DNA of 64,000 nt, taken from the NCBI GenBank assembly GCA_021202155.1, contig JAJQDP010000001.1, positions 41,586-105,585 on the forward strand, given 5' to 3'. This DNA comes from Oscillospiraceae bacterium. GTDB taxonomy: Bacteria; Bacillota; Clostridia; Oscillospirales; Ruminococcaceae. The position numbers and the translations under genes were made by a program. Below the pieces are notes generated by a model. It worked only from the letters and a program-made list of their open reading frames with translations, searched no databases and was not told the DNA's origin. How positions within the stretch are numbered: position 1 is the first letter of the stretch; each line of letters starts with the position of its first letter. Of this stretch, positions 43,771 to 53,842 are shown in pieces.

Positions 43771-44610
43771 ATGACAACAGTAGAAAGACAGTATTTAACC
43801 GGCGAGCGCGCCCTATTCATGAGCAGGGATCTCGCCATCAAGGACACAATTTTCGCTGACGGCGAATCGCCGCTCAAGGAATCACGGAGAATTACATTGG
43901 ACGGCTGTATGTTCAAGTGGAAGTACCCGCTCTGGTACTGCAAGGACATCGAAGCCCGCAATTGCGTCTGGTTCGATATGGCAAGAGCGGGAGTATGGTA
44001 CACCGACAACATCTCGGTCACCGACTGCGCCATCGAAGCCCCGAAGAATTTCCGAAGATGCAACAATCTCGGCCTTACTAACGTCAGCTTTTCTGACGCA
44101 AAAGAAACCCTCTGGGCTTGTAACGATGTCAGAATGCAGAATGTCACCGCCAAGGGCGACTATTTCGCAATGAACTGCGACGACATGGACGTCGACGGCT
44201 TGACGCTCTACGGAAACTATTCGTTCGATGGCGCAAAGAATGTGAGTATCCGGAATTCAAAGCTTCTCTCAAAGGACGCCTTCTGGAACGGAGATAACGT
44301 GACCGTCACAAACTGCTTCATCTCGGGCGAATACTTAGGCTGGAACGCCAGGAACCTGACGCTCATAGACTGCACAATCGAGAGCTTACAGGGGCTTTGC
44401 TACATAGAGAACCTCAGGATGCAAAACTGCAAGCTCATCAACACAACCCTTGCGTTCGAGTATTCGACCGTAGATGCAGAAATCACTGGCGGCGTTGACA
44501 GCGTCATCAACCCGACCTCCGGCAGGATAAAAGCAGACCACATCGGCGAGCTCATCCTTGAGAAGGAAAAGATTGACCCGGGTAAAACCACGATTATCGT
44601 TAATAACTGA
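43771..44610 (+). CDS. DUF3737 right-handed beta-helix protein
   Basis: 279 residues, whole length of a DUF3737 protein. It consists of short parallel coils of about 20 residues, each with an N/D-C-x-hydrophobic pattern: LDGCMFKWKYPLWYCKDI, ARNCVWFDMA, VTDCAIEA, MQNVTAKGDYF, VTNCFISGEYLGW, LIDCTIES. No signal peptide, so cytosolic. Function unknown. First of three tightly spaced genes with the aminotransferase (16-base gap) and MutS-like ATPase. Confidence 0.88.
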   Translation: MTTVERQYLTGERALFMSRDLAIKDTIFADGESPLKESRRITLDGCMFKWKYPLWYCKDIEARNCVWFDMARAGVWYTDNISVTDCAIEAPKNFRRCNNLGLTNVSFSDAKETLWACNDVRMQNVTAKGDYFAMNCDDMDVDGLTLYGNYSFDGAKNVSIRNSKLLSKDAFWNGDNVTVTNCFISGEYLGWNARNLTLIDCTIESLQGLCYIENLRMQNCKLINTTLAFEYSTVDAEITGGVDSVINPTSGRIKADHIGELILEKEKIDPGKTTIIVNN

Positions 44611-44626
44611 CAGGAGACAAAAAATC

Positions 44627-45817
44627 ATGAACACTGTAACTGAATACGATTTTGAAAAGATAACCGACCGCCGTAATTCCGACTCAGTCAAGTGGGACGT
44701 TGGCGAGAACGAGCTTCCCATGTGGATAGCTGATATGGATTTCCCGACCGCTCCTTCTATTATAGAAGCCATCCAGAAGCGCGCCGCTCACGGAATCTAT
44801 GGCTACAGCGAAGTTCCAGCGGAGTGGTATGACTGCTACATAAACTGGTGGAAGACCCGCCACGACTTTGAGATAAGTAAAGACTGGCTCGTCTACTGCG
44901 CCGGCGTAATCCCCGCGATTTCAAGTACAGTGAGAAAACTCAGCACTCCAGCCGAGAAGGTTCTCATCCAGTCGCCCGTTTACAATATGTTCTATAACTC
45001 CACACTGAATAACGGCAGAGTCATAATCGACAGTCCCCTTGGCTACAATCGTGAAACCGGCGAATTCTACATCGATTTCGAGGATCTGGAGAAAAAGCTC
45101 TCCGACCCGCAGACAACCCTGATGATTGTCTGTAATCCCCATAATCCAGTCGGGAGAATCTGGACTAAAGACGAGCTTGCGAAAATAGGGGAGCTCTGCT
45201 ACAAGCACCATGTCACCGTCATTTCGGACGAAATCCACTGCGACATAGCCGCCCCCGGCAAGCATTACATTCCTTTCGCATCTGCTTCCGACATATGCCG
45301 TGACATCAGCGTCACCTGCATAGCTCCCACTAAATGCTTCAGCATTCCGGGAATTCAGACATCTGCAATCGTCATCCCGAATGAGGGAATAAGAAACCGC
45401 GTTGTCAGAGCCATCAACACCGACGAGGTTGCCGAGCCGAACACCTTCTCTGTATGTACGGCACTTGCCGCATTCAATGAGGGCGGACAGTGGCTTGATG
45501 ACCTGATGGTCTATATCGACGCAAACCGTCACTATTGCGAGGACTATATTGAGAGGAATATTCCTGATGTGAAGCTCATAAAGGCGGAGGCTACATATCT
45601 TCTCTGGGTTGACTGCTCAGCTGTGACCGACGATTCACTTGAGCTTGAGAAATTCATACGCGAGAAAACCGGTCTTTATGTCTGTGCCGGAACCATGTAT
45701 GGCGGCGACGGCAAGTATTTCTTGAGAATCAACATAGCTTGCCCGAGAACTCTTGTTGAGGACGGAATGGCAAGGCTGAAAGCAGGAATTGAAGCTTATA
45801 AAATGTGTAATTCGTAA
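44627..45817 (+). CDS. PatB/MalY-type PLP aminotransferase (cystathionine beta-lyase-like)
   Basis: 396 residues from the ATG at 44627 (AGGAGA upstream). Fold-type I enzyme with LPMWIADMDFPTAP at the N-terminus (PatB hallmark), NPHNPVGRIW, ISDEIHCDI and the PLP Lys in APTKCFSIPG. Family members cleave cystathionine to homocysteine, pyruvate and ammonia; some act on cysteine conjugates. Middle gene of the DUF3737 operon. Confidence 0.92.
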   Translation: MNTVTEYDFEKITDRRNSDSVKWDVGENELPMWIADMDFPTAPSIIEAIQKRAAHGIYGYSEVPAEWYDCYINWWKTRHDFEISKDWLVYCAGVIPAISSTVRKLSTPAEKVLIQSPVYNMFYNSTLNNGRVIIDSPLGYNRETGEFYIDFEDLEKKLSDPQTTLMIVCNPHNPVGRIWTKDELAKIGELCYKHHVTVISDEIHCDIAAPGKHYIPFASASDICRDISVTCIAPTKCFSIPGIQTSAIVIPNEGIRNRVVRAINTDEVAEPNTFSVCTALAAFNEGGQWLDDLMVYIDANRHYCEDYIERNIPDVKLIKAEATYLLWVDCSAVTDDSLELEKFIREKTGLYVCAGTMYGGDGKYFLRINIACPRTLVEDGMARLKAGIEAYKMCNS

Positions 45818-45851
45818 TTCTTAATGCGTAATTAAAACAGGAGGAGAAATA

Positions 45852-47543
45852 ATGGCAAAGGATGAAGTTATATCGGATATTGAAGAATTGCATTTAGCGG
45901 ATTTGCTATATCCGTCGGTAGAAAAGAAGCAGGAGCACATGAAGAGGGGAGCAGACCTCTCAAAGCTACCTCAGGACTATGTCCGTGACTTGGAGCTTGA
46001 GACGCTGTCCCGACTCATCTGCCCGGAGAATTCGCTGAACGCGATGCGCGTTTTCACCCAGCTCTCGACCGATGAAGAGACGCTTAACTACCGCCTCGAC
46101 ATCCTGGAGGACTTCTTGAACGTCCCGTCGCTCGAAGCAATTCTCTACGAAAACGTCCACAAGCTCTACATCAATGAACATGTGAATATCCAGAAGCTCG
46201 GTCTTGCGGACAGCTTCTATGCCCTCAACACCCGCTTCAATTCGCTCAAGACCTACATCGACTGCATCACCAAGTGCCACGAATTCTGCGACAAATACCG
46301 TGGCTCATTCAAGTCGAAGGCTCTCTGCGAGGTTGCGGACTATTTCAGCTCTGTCTACAATTCCGAATACTTTGCAGAGGTCAAGCACGAGACGGACGAG
46401 TGCCTTGCAATCCTCGCAAAGGGCGTCAAGAGCGTCACTGTCGGCATCAACTTTGATGACATGATGCGCCCGGTTGAGGCAATGCTCCTAAGCGTCTCTA
46501 CCGACTCCATCAAGAAAAAGAGCCGATTTGACTGGCTCTTCAAGCACCTTGACGGCGAGGGCACCCGCGCTATCGGCAGGACTCATTCTTTGTACAACGA
46601 AAACGGCGGCACAAATGACCTTGAAGCACCGCTCTTCCGCGAACTCCGTGAAGTCAACAGCGAGTACATCACCCATCTTGACCGCGCAGTCAGAGCATAC
46701 TTCAAAAAGAGCACTGAGGACATTCTTACGTTCGAGAGTCAGCTCAGCTTCTACATCGGCGCGAAAAAGCTCATCGAAGCCGTCAAGGCAAGAGGTCTCG
46801 ACATGGTCAGACCCAAGTACCTTCCGATGGACGAAAGAAAGCTCGAAGCAACCGGCACATTCGACCTCTCGTTCTATATCCAGATGACCTCTGAGGACCC
46901 GATGAGTAAGCTTGACAATAAGATTATTACGAACGACTGCACAATGGATTCGGACGGCAGATTCTTTGTTCTGACCGGTGCGAATAACGGCGGCAAGACC
47001 ACCTATACCCGTGCCATCGGCATAATCCAGGTCTTCGCACAGGCTGGTCTCTACGTCCCCTGCACTCACTGCGAGATAAGTCCGGTCGACTACATCTACA
47101 CTCACTTCCCGAAGGAAGAGGAGGTCGGCTTAAACACCTCCCGCTTCACCCAGGAGTGCAAGCAGTTCAAGGTCACAATCGACAACTGCACCTGCCACAG
47201 CCTGCTTCTTCTCAACGAGTCCATTCAGTCGACTACCCCGACCGAGTGCGTCTATATCGCCACCGAGCTTGTGAAATGCTTCCGTTGCATCGGTGTCAGG
47301 GGAATTTATGCGACGCACCTTTTGGAGCTTGCAAGAAGCCTTGACAACTTAAATGAGACGGTTGAGGGCGACACCAAGCTCGTCAGCATCGTGACAACCG
47401 TAGACCAGACCTCCGACAACCGCCGCCTCTACAAGATCCAAAGAGCCGCCCCGCAGGAATTCGGTTACGCCAGAAGCATCTATGAAAAGTTCGGCGTCTC
47501 CTTCGACGAAGTTCAGAAGCGGCAGAAAGAGCTCAAGCAGTAA
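45852..47543 (+). CDS. MutS-related ATPase (domain III/V only) with a modified Walker B
   Basis: 563 residues. No mismatch-recognition domain I; residues 30-330 are the helical lever/clamp region and 370-560 the ABC-type ATPase: Walker A LTGANNGGKTTYTRAIG, signature region VGLNTSRFTQECKQF and Walker B LLLLNESIQSTTP, where the usual Asp of LxxDE is Asn. YATHLLELA supplies the His loop. A MutS family member, not the replication repair MutS, and without the Smr nuclease of MutS2. Its DNA or RNA target is unknown. Ends the DUF3737 operon. Confidence 0.85.
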   Translation: MAKDEVISDIEELHLADLLYPSVEKKQEHMKRGADLSKLPQDYVRDLELETLSRLICPENSLNAMRVFTQLSTDEETLNYRLDILEDFLNVPSLEAILYENVHKLYINEHVNIQKLGLADSFYALNTRFNSLKTYIDCITKCHEFCDKYRGSFKSKALCEVADYFSSVYNSEYFAEVKHETDECLAILAKGVKSVTVGINFDDMMRPVEAMLLSVSTDSIKKKSRFDWLFKHLDGEGTRAIGRTHSLYNENGGTNDLEAPLFRELREVNSEYITHLDRAVRAYFKKSTEDILTFESQLSFYIGAKKLIEAVKARGLDMVRPKYLPMDERKLEATGTFDLSFYIQMTSEDPMSKLDNKIITNDCTMDSDGRFFVLTGANNGGKTTYTRAIGIIQVFAQAGLYVPCTHCEISPVDYIYTHFPKEEEVGLNTSRFTQECKQFKVTIDNCTCHSLLLLNESIQSTTPTECVYIATELVKCFRCIGVRGIYATHLLELARSLDNLNETVEGDTKLVSIVTTVDQTSDNRRLYKIQRAAPQEFGYARSIYEKFGVSFDEVQKRQKELKQ

Positions 47544-47557
47544 TCCCGGAAACGCCA

Positions 47558-47585
47558 AAGCCCGACAATCGTCGGGCTTATTAAT
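47558..47585 (+). terminator. Terminator after the MutS-like gene
   Basis: 9-bp stem AAGCCCGAC/GTCGGGCTT around AATC, followed by ATTAATTATT; weak T-run. Confidence 0.7.
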
Positions 47586-47681
47586 TATTAAGAAATCCGG
47601 CTGAAACTTAATCTTTGGGCATATGGCATCTTAACCAATTTTGTGCTATAATGTAATCAGAAAATAATTATTGGGGGAATC

Positions 47682-48260
47682 ATGATGAATGAAGCCGCTA
47701 AATCTGCTCTCAAAAAGTCGGTAATCCTGCTTTTGGTGCTCGCTGTTCTGATAACTGTCGCCTGCGCCGCCTTCTCCTACGATAAGATCGAGGAGGTCTG
47801 CCCGCCCCGACAGGTCGTCGAAGGTGTGAACTATCTTCAATCACAGAAAACCGTTATGAAAAGTGGGGAGAGTGCCGAGCTACTTTGTAGCTACAGCCTT
47901 GAAGCTCTTTCTGAGGATGATTGTGTCTACATCCTCCGGCTCAGTCTCTATCCTGGCGAATCTGCAACTACCTATGACATCAAAAATATTGGAGCAAGCC
48001 TCCAGCTTCCCGAAGGTGTCATCTGCCGGATGGTATACTGCTCCGACGGCTCGGACGTTTCAGAGCCCGCCATAACCTATAGCGATGGCTGTGAAGTGGT
48101 AACCTGCACCGGCGGCAAGCGTCTTGAAGCAGAAATCCTCCTGACCGGCGAAATCGGCACTTGTCTCGACGTCACCGTCACCTACGACATAATCGGCAGT
48201 GGCAGGAGGATGCTCATGAGATTCCCCGGCGAAGCCACAACATTTGAGCTGAATCTGTAG
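47682..48260 (+). CDS. Membrane-anchored or secreted protein, unrecognised
   Basis: 192 residues (or 191 from the second ATG). An N-terminal helix VILLLVLAVLITVACAAF is either a signal anchor or a lipoprotein signal (VACA). The outer part has four Cys and beta-rich, Ig-like alternation (SAELLCSYSLEAL, VTVTYDIIG). No family recognised. GGGGG ribosome site; extended -10 TGCTATAAT at 47645. Confidence 0.6.
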   Translation: MMNEAAKSALKKSVILLLVLAVLITVACAAFSYDKIEEVCPPRQVVEGVNYLQSQKTVMKSGESAELLCSYSLEALSEDDCVYILRLSLYPGESATTYDIKNIGASLQLPEGVICRMVYCSDGSDVSEPAITYSDGCEVVTCTGGKRLEAEILLTGEIGTCLDVTVTYDIIGSGRRMLMRFPGEATTFELNL

Positions 48261-48356
48261 TTTTAAAAAATTTTTCTCCACTATGCAATAATCTGCCAAT
48301 CTGAATTGTATTACAAATAGAAAGCAATTTTTATTGCAAAATAAGGAGGAATTTCT

Positions 48357-49187
48357 ATGAAAAAATTATTAGCAATGCTTTTAGCAGGACTTCTACTCAT
48401 CACGAGTATGTCCACAGTGGCTTGGGCGGATGACGATTCAGATGACGTGTCGGTTGACGGCACACTTCCAGGGCTTTCTTTCGATTCTCTGTCCGAACTG
48501 TGGGAGTATATCGAATGGCTCGATGAGGATTATGTCTCCCGTGCTGATGAAATGGGCTTCGGCGATGGCGTCCTCGAATATCTCTTCTACGAGATGGACG
48601 GGCTTTATCTCCCCGATGGAGTTGAAATGGATGAGGTCAGAATTTATGTCGACCCAAGATATGTTGATGTCACTTTCAAGCGGGATGACCACTGGCTGTC
48701 CTTGTACTATTTCGTGATGGGTGAAGATGGCGAATCCTACACCAAGAGACTGGTCACTATGGCAAAGGTCAGCGGAATTGTGACGACTCTTGACAATGGA
48801 ACGATAGTTTATTATTGCCTGGATGCCGGCACACCGTGCTATACATTCGTCCAGGATGGCGTCTACTATCAGCTTTACGACTGGTCGCATTCCCCATATG
48901 ACGAATCAAAGCTTCAGTATTGTAACGCCTCCTATCACTCCTTCGGCGAATCCTACAACCTCACTGCTGAATCAGCAGACGGAAAAGTGAAGCTCTCCTG
49001 GGACGAGATAGTCGAGGACTCAACCTACACCGTTTACTGGAAGCGTTCGTCTTCTGACGAGTGGCAGGTCGCCGGGACTACTTCCAAGCAGAAGGTGGGC
49101 ATCACCGGTCTCAAGTCAGGCGTGAGCTATGACTTCAAGATTTCCGGAAACGGCTTTGAGTCAGAGGTCGTCACTGTGATAGCGTAA
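48357..49187 (+). CDS. Secreted protein with a C-terminal fibronectin type III domain
   Basis: 276 residues. Signal peptide of about 25 residues ending TVAWA. Residues 26-195 are acidic and aromatic-rich and not recognised. Residues 200-276 fit a fibronectin type III fold: NLTAESADGKVKLSWDEI, TYTVYWKRSSSDEWQ and ITGLKSGVSYDFKIS. Probably an exported or surface-associated protein. AAGGAGG ribosome site. Lies 96 bases after another exported unknown. Confidence 0.75.
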   Translation: MKKLLAMLLAGLLLITSMSTVAWADDDSDDVSVDGTLPGLSFDSLSELWEYIEWLDEDYVSRADEMGFGDGVLEYLFYEMDGLYLPDGVEMDEVRIYVDPRYVDVTFKRDDHWLSLYYFVMGEDGESYTKRLVTMAKVSGIVTTLDNGTIVYYCLDAGTPCYTFVQDGVYYQLYDWSHSPYDESKLQYCNASYHSFGESYNLTAESADGKVKLSWDEIVEDSTYTVYWKRSSSDEWQVAGTTSKQKVGITGLKSGVSYDFKISGNGFESEVVTVIA

Positions 49188-49201
49188 ATTGTGAATAAGA
49201 A

Positions 49202-49232
49202 AATCCCGTCCACACGGACGGGATTATTTTTT
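49202..49232. terminator. Bidirectional terminator between the FN3 protein gene and asnA
   Basis: Perfect 10-bp stem AATCCCGTCC/GGACGGGATT around ACAC, T-run on the plus side and T's on the minus side. Confidence 0.88.
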
Positions 49233-49235
49233 AGC

Positions 49236-50243
49236 TTAAAGTAGTTTGATTCCAGCCTTTTCAGCAATCTCAAGGGTTTCCTTGTCCCAGATGGAGACCT
49301 GAACCTCGCCGATGTGGGCTTTGCCTAAGAGAAGCATACAGAGCCTTGACTGCCCGATGCCTCCGCCGATGGTGAGGGGAAGCTCATCATTCAAAAGCAT
49401 CTTGTGGAACTCCAAGCCCGAACGCCATTCGCAACCGGCTTTCTTGAGCTGGCTTCTCAGAGAATCGGCGTCAACGCGAATTCCCATCGATGATAGCTCG
49501 AACGCACAGCCTAAAACCTCGTTCCACATGAGGATGTCGCCGTTCAGACTCCAGTCGTCATAGTCGGGAGCTCTGCCGTCGTGCTTTGAGACGGACTTGA
49601 GGGTGTCTCCGATGCCAATGATGAAGGCGGTCTTGTGAATCTTAAGATATTCATTTTCGCGCTCCTTGGGCGTCAAGGCAGGGTACATGTCCTCAAGTTC
49701 CTGTGCCGTGACGAACGTGACATTTCTTGAGAGCCGACATCTGACATTCGGATAAACTTTAGTCACAATTTCAGACGTGTCCACAACGCAGTCTACAATC
49801 TTCTGGACGATCCCTTTGAGGAAATCCAAATTTCTGTCCTCTCGGGTGATAATTCTTTCCCAGTCCCACTGGTCGACGTAGACCGAGTGGAGGTTGTCAA
49901 GCTCCTCATCCCGCCGGATGGCGTTCATGTCGGTGTAGATGCCTTCGCCCTGGTGGAAGCCGTACTCCTTGAGAGCAAGTCTCTTCCATTTCGCAAGTGA
50001 ATGGACAACCTCTGCGTTCTCGCCGGTCTCTTTTATCTCGAACGAAACCGGTCTCTCAACGCCGTTGAGGTCGTCGTTAAGCCCGCGCATGTTGTCGACA
50101 AAGAGGGGAGCGGAGGCACGTTTCAGGTTCAGAGCCTGGCAAAGGCTGATTTCAAAGCTCCGCTTGATGAGCCCGATTGCCGTCTGCGTCTCATATGGTG
50201 TGAGACTGCTCGTGTAATCCTTTGGGAGAATAAATTTACTCAT
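49236..50243 (-). CDS. asnA: Aspartate-ammonia ligase
   Basis: 335 residues, typical AsnA, a class II aminoacyl-tRNA-synthetase-like enzyme making asparagine from aspartate, ammonia and ATP. Motifs: YETQTAIGLIKRSFE, VYVDQWDWE and C-terminal GGGIGQSRLCMLLLGKAHIGEVQ. Its start lies 17 bases after hisJ on the same strand with AAAGGA before the ATG, so it is the tail gene of the his operon. Confidence 0.96.
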   Translation of the reverse strand: MSKFILPKDYTSSLTPYETQTAIGLIKRSFEISLCQALNLKRASAPLFVDNMRGLNDDLNGVERPVSFEIKETGENAEVVHSLAKWKRLALKEYGFHQGEGIYTDMNAIRRDEELDNLHSVYVDQWDWERIITREDRNLDFLKGIVQKIVDCVVDTSEIVTKVYPNVRCRLSRNVTFVTAQELEDMYPALTPKERENEYLKIHKTAFIIGIGDTLKSVSKHDGRAPDYDDWSLNGDILMWNEVLGCAFELSSMGIRVDADSLRSQLKKAGCEWRSGLEFHKMLLNDELPLTIGGGIGQSRLCMLLLGKAHIGEVQVSIWDKETLEIAEKAGIKLL

Positions 50244-50260
50244 GACTATTTCCTTTCATA

Positions 50261-51070
50261 TCAAAGACCGACCGGCTCAAACCCGCCGTCAGTCAGAATG
50301 TACACTTCCTTGAATTCGCATTTTTGGAGGAGTCCTGCCGCCGCGTCAAACCCATAAAGAAGCTTTGATTTGTCGTGGCAGTCGGAGGAGATGATGACCC
50401 TCCCGTTTCGCTCCCTGATTCGCTTAAGACACCTTTCGGACGGGTAGGGAACAGCCCGATACCCCCTCGCCATCGCGCCGGTGTTCACTTCAAAGAGGGC
50501 GTCTGTTTTCAGCAGTTCATCCAACGCCGCCATTTCAGCGTCAATAAATCGCCTGTTTTCGGTATCATCAACCCCGCTGAACAGCGTTACAAGGTCAAAA
50601 TGCCCGATAATCTGGCAATCGGTCATCGCCTGAACCCTGCTCTCAAGCTCAAAATACGCTTCGCAGAGCCTGATCATATCGCCGTTAAAATACTTTTCGC
50701 AGGCACTTCTGAGCCGAGCCTCAGACCAGTCGACCGGTGCGTAATCATCGCCGATTTTCAGGTAGTGAACCGAGCCAATCTTGTAGTCGTATTCGCCCTC
50801 AAGCCCGGAAATTTCGGTGAAGCAGTCCCGCTCAACGCCGAGGTAAATCGCGATTTTCCCGCGATATTTCTCCTTGAGAGCATTGATGCAATCGATATAC
50901 CCCCACTCGTCGCTCATCCCGTCGATAGCCGGATTCCCGGTGAAGCTGTGAGACGAGAAGCCGATTGAATTCATACCGAGTTCAATAGCTTCCTTGACTA
51001 CCTCCTCCGGCTCGTCCTTGCCATCACAAAAAGTGCAGTGGGTGTGGAGATTTTGTAAAGGGAACATCAC
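50261..51070 (-). CDS. hisJ: Histidinol-phosphatase (PHP family)
   Basis: 269 residues. PHP domain with [31 protein letters not shown] and VIISSDCHD, carrying the His/Asp metal ligands. Hydrolyses histidinol phosphate; needed because the HisB here has no phosphatase half. Starts at GTG 51070 or ATG 51067, overlapping the hisIE stop. Confidence 0.93.
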   Translation of the reverse strand: MMFPLQNLHTHCTFCDGKDEPEEVVKEAIELGMNSIGFSSHSFTGNPAIDGMSDEWGYIDCINALKEKYRGKIAIYLGVERDCFTEISGLEGEYDYKIGSVHYLKIGDDYAPVDWSEARLRSACEKYFNGDMIRLCEAYFELESRVQAMTDCQIIGHFDLVTLFSGVDDTENRRFIDAEMAALDELLKTDALFEVNTGAMARGYRAVPYPSERCLKRIRERNGRVIISSDCHDKSKLLYGFDAAAGLLQKCEFKEVYILTDGGFEPVGL

Positions 51071-51729
51071 ACCATCTTCTCCTGCTTGACTTTTTTATCC
51101 ACAACCAAGCTGTCCTTGACGTGTCTGCTCGCAAGCTCGTCCCAGATGTCGTCGGGAGTGATGCCGGACTCCGCCATCAGAACAAAGAGGTGGTAGATGA
51201 GATCTGAAATCTCGTAAACCGTCTCCTTCTTGTCCTCAGCCTTCCCGGCGATGATGACCTCGGTGCACTCCTCACCGACTTTTTTCAGAATTTTATCAAG
51301 ACCCTTGTCGAAAAGATATGTTGTGTAGGAGCCCTCCTTCGGGCTGTCCTTCCTCCCTGAAATCTGTTCAAAAAGCTCAGAATAACTGAAATCCCGAAGC
51401 GTTTCCGACTGGTAAACCTTGTCGTTAAAGCAACTGTCAGTGCCCATGTGACACGCAGGACCGTCCTTTTCGACGGTGACTACCAAGGCGTCGCGGTCGC
51501 AGTCAGCGGTGATGCTGACTATATGCTGATAGTTTCCGCTCGTCTCGCCCTTGAGCCAAAGCTCCTGCCGAGACCTCGACCAGAAGCATGTGAGCCCCTT
51601 CTCAATAGAAATTCCGAGGCTTTCACGGTTCATATACGCCAAAGTCAGCACTTTCCCTGACTTTGCGTCAACCACAATTGCCGGAATAAGCCCGTTACTA
51701 TCAAATTTCAATTCATCTATATTAAGCAT
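51067..51729 (-). CDS. hisIE: Bifunctional phosphoribosyl-AMP cyclohydrolase / phosphoribosyl-ATP pyrophosphohydrolase
   Basis: 220 residues. HisI half (1-115): [30 protein letters not shown] and the zinc Cys in [12 protein letters not shown]. HisE half (125-220): [21 protein letters not shown]. Catalyses steps 2 and 3 of histidine synthesis. Overlaps hisJ by 4 bases. Confidence 0.97.
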   Translation of the reverse strand: MLNIDELKFDSNGLIPAIVVDAKSGKVLTLAYMNRESLGISIEKGLTCFWSRSRQELWLKGETSGNYQHIVSITADCDRDALVVTVEKDGPACHMGTDSCFNDKVYQSETLRDFSYSELFEQISGRKDSPKEGSYTTYLFDKGLDKILKKVGEECTEVIIAGKAEDKKETVYEISDLIYHLFVLMAESGITPDDIWDELASRHVKDSLVVDKKVKQEKMV

Positions 51730-51737
51730 TTCATCAC

Positions 51738-52496
51738 CTATATTCTCATGTTGATGCCGTTATCGGCAAGATATTTCTTCAAATCCCTAATCTCAATCGT
51801 CCCGAAGTGGAAGACAGAAGCCGCAAGCCCGGCATCCACTTTGTCAAGGGCTCTGAACAGTTCAAGAAAGTCCTCCTTCTTCCCGGCACCGCCCGAAGCG
51901 ATAACGGGAATACTCACGGCGTCCGAAACCGCCTTAAGCATCTCAAGGTCGAACCCGTCCTTGACTCCGTCAGTGTCGATTGAATTGAGAACAATCTCCC
52001 CGGCACCAAGGCTCTCGCCAAATTTTGCCCATTCGACCGCGTCAAGCTCAGTTCTCACCCTGTTTCCCTTGGTGAAGACGGTGAAGCCCTTCTCGGTTCT
52101 CTTAGCGTCTATACTCAGAACCACGCACTGCGAGCCGTAAAGCTCAGAAGCTTTACGGATAAGCTCCGGGTTCGCAATAGCTCCCGAGTTGACGCTGACC
52201 TTGTCCGCACCGCACTTAAGAGCCATGTCGAAGTCGTCAATCGTGTTGATTCCTCCGCCGACAGTAAGTGGGATGAAGACATTCTCGGCAGTCCGCCTAA
52301 GGACATCCCAGATGAGCCGCCGCCCATCGCTCGAAGCCGTAATATCGTAGAAGACCAGTTCGTCCGCACCCGCGCTTGAGTAAAATTCCGCAAGCGAGAC
52401 CGGGTCGGAAACATCTGCCAGTCCTTCAAATTTAGTTCCCTTAACAACCCTGCCGTTCTTGACGTCCAGGCAGGGGATAATCCTTTTCGTAATCAT
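51738..52496 (-). CDS. hisF: Imidazole glycerol phosphate synthase cyclase subunit
   Basis: 252-residue TIM barrel. Catalytic Asp residues in [15 protein letters not shown] and [14 protein letters not shown]; phosphate loops TVGGGI and IASGGAGK. Works with HisH to form IGP and AICAR. Start overlaps the hisA stop (ATGA). Confidence 0.98.
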   Translation of the reverse strand: MITKRIIPCLDVKNGRVVKGTKFEGLADVSDPVSLAEFYSSAGADELVFYDITASSDGRRLIWDVLRRTAENVFIPLTVGGGINTIDDFDMALKCGADKVSVNSGAIANPELIRKASELYGSQCVVLSIDAKRTEKGFTVFTKGNRVRTELDAVEWAKFGESLGAGEIVLNSIDTDGVKDGFDLEMLKAVSDAVSIPVIASGGAGKKEDFLELFRALDKVDAGLAASVFHFGTIEIRDLKKYLADNGINMRI

Positions 52497-53206
52497 CTTG
52501 CCACCTCAATCGCTCTTGCAATGTCAATAAGCCCGGTGTAGTACGCTTTCCCGATGATAGCACCCGAAACCCCGGCTTTTTTGAGCTCAGTGATTTCCGG
52601 AATGGCTGTAACCCCGCCGGAAGCGACTATTTCTATGGTCGGGAAGTCCCGGCAAAGCTTTTCGTAGAGCGTGATGTTCGTGCCATTAAGTGCTCCGTCC
52701 TTAGAAATGTCCGTGCATATGACCGTTTTAACTCCGACAGCCTGCATGTCCGCCATGAAATCTTGAGTTTTGATTCCGCTGTCCGAAAGCCACCCGGAAA
52801 TCCTGACGCTTCCATCCAAGATGTCCGCACCAACAGCAATTTTATCTCCGTAAAGCGATACCGCTTTACGCAAGAATTCTCTGTCCGTCACAGCCGCAGT
52901 GCCGATTATAACCCGGCTGAGCCCGTGGCTGAGGTATTTCTCAACCGTCTCCATCGACCGGATTCCTCCGCCAACCTCGACAAATATGCCTGTTTTAGCG
53001 GCAATCTCAGAAATTATGCGGAGGTTCGGTGTATTTCCGCTCTTTGCGCCGTCTAAATCCACTATGTGGAGGTACTCAGCACCGAGTTCTTTCAGCGTCA
53101 AAGCTGCCTCAATCGGGTCGCCATAATCGGTCTTTTCCGAATAGTCGCCCTTATAAAGCCGGACAGCTTTACATTGAAGTATATCAACAGCGGGATAAAT
53201 TTTCAT
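52493..53206 (-). CDS. hisA: Phosphoribosyl-formimino-AICAR-phosphate isomerase
   Basis: 237-residue TIM barrel. PAVDILQCKAVRLYKGDY at the N-terminus with the catalytic Asp, HIVDLDGAKSG, VGGGIRSM and ICTDISKDGALNG with the second Asp. Opens the ribose ring of ProFAR. Overlaps hisF by 4 bases. Confidence 0.97.
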   Translation of the reverse strand: MKIYPAVDILQCKAVRLYKGDYSEKTDYGDPIEAALTLKELGAEYLHIVDLDGAKSGNTPNLRIISEIAAKTGIFVEVGGGIRSMETVEKYLSHGLSRVIIGTAAVTDREFLRKAVSLYGDKIAVGADILDGSVRISGWLSDSGIKTQDFMADMQAVGVKTVICTDISKDGALNGTNITLYEKLCRDFPTIEIVASGGVTAIPEITELKKAGVSGAIIGKAYYTGLIDIARAIEVAR

Positions 53207-53218
53207 ACTAAAACCTCT

Positions 53219-53842
53219 CTAACTCAGCTCACAGAAAGCCTTCAGGATTTTAAGCCCCTTCTCTCCGCTCTTTTCCGGGTGGAACTGACAACCGTAGATG
53301 TTATCCTTCCACACAGTCGCCGTCACCGTTTTCGAGTACTCGGTAACCGCCGCAGTGTCATTCTCGCAATCGGTCGCATAGAAGGAGTGAACGAAATAGA
53401 CGTGGTCGCCCTGTTCACTATATCTGAATATCGGGCACTCAGGCTTCCGGATTTCAAGCGAATTCCAGCCGATGTGCGGAATCTTTAAGCACTCGTCAAC
53501 GTACCCCTTGAGCGGCACAACCTTGCCGTGTATCAGTCCAAGACCCTTGTGGACGCCATATTCGTAGCTCTCGTCAAAAAGTAACTGCATCCCAAGGCAT
53601 ATACCCATAAGAGGTTTTCCGTTCGCGGTCTCGTCTTTGATTAAATCCTCAAGACCGGTTTCTTTAAGCTTATTCGCCGCGCCCTCAAATGCTCCCACTC
53701 CGGGGAGAATGAGCCGATTGGCGTCTTTGATTTTCTTCTCGTCAGCCGTAATCTCGGCATCTTCCCCAATTTTCCTAAGTCCCATCGACAGTGAAAAGAG
53801 GTTTCCGACACCGTAATCGATAATAACAGTACTTGCTCCCAA
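53219..53842 (-). CDS. hisH: Imidazole glycerol phosphate synthase glutaminase subunit
   Basis: 207-residue class I glutaminase. Nucleophile Cys in MGICLGMQLLF, with His/Glu of the triad in CQFHPEKSG; N-terminal IIDYGVGNLFSL. Supplies ammonia to HisF. Directly abuts hisB. Confidence 0.97.
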   Translation of the reverse strand: MGASTVIIDYGVGNLFSLSMGLRKIGEDAEITADEKKIKDANRLILPGVGAFEGAANKLKETGLEDLIKDETANGKPLMGICLGMQLLFDESYEYGVHKGLGLIHGKVVPLKGYVDECLKIPHIGWNSLEIRKPECPIFRYSEQGDHVYFVHSFYATDCENDTAAVTEYSKTVTATVWKDNIYGCQFHPEKSGEKGLKILKAFCELS

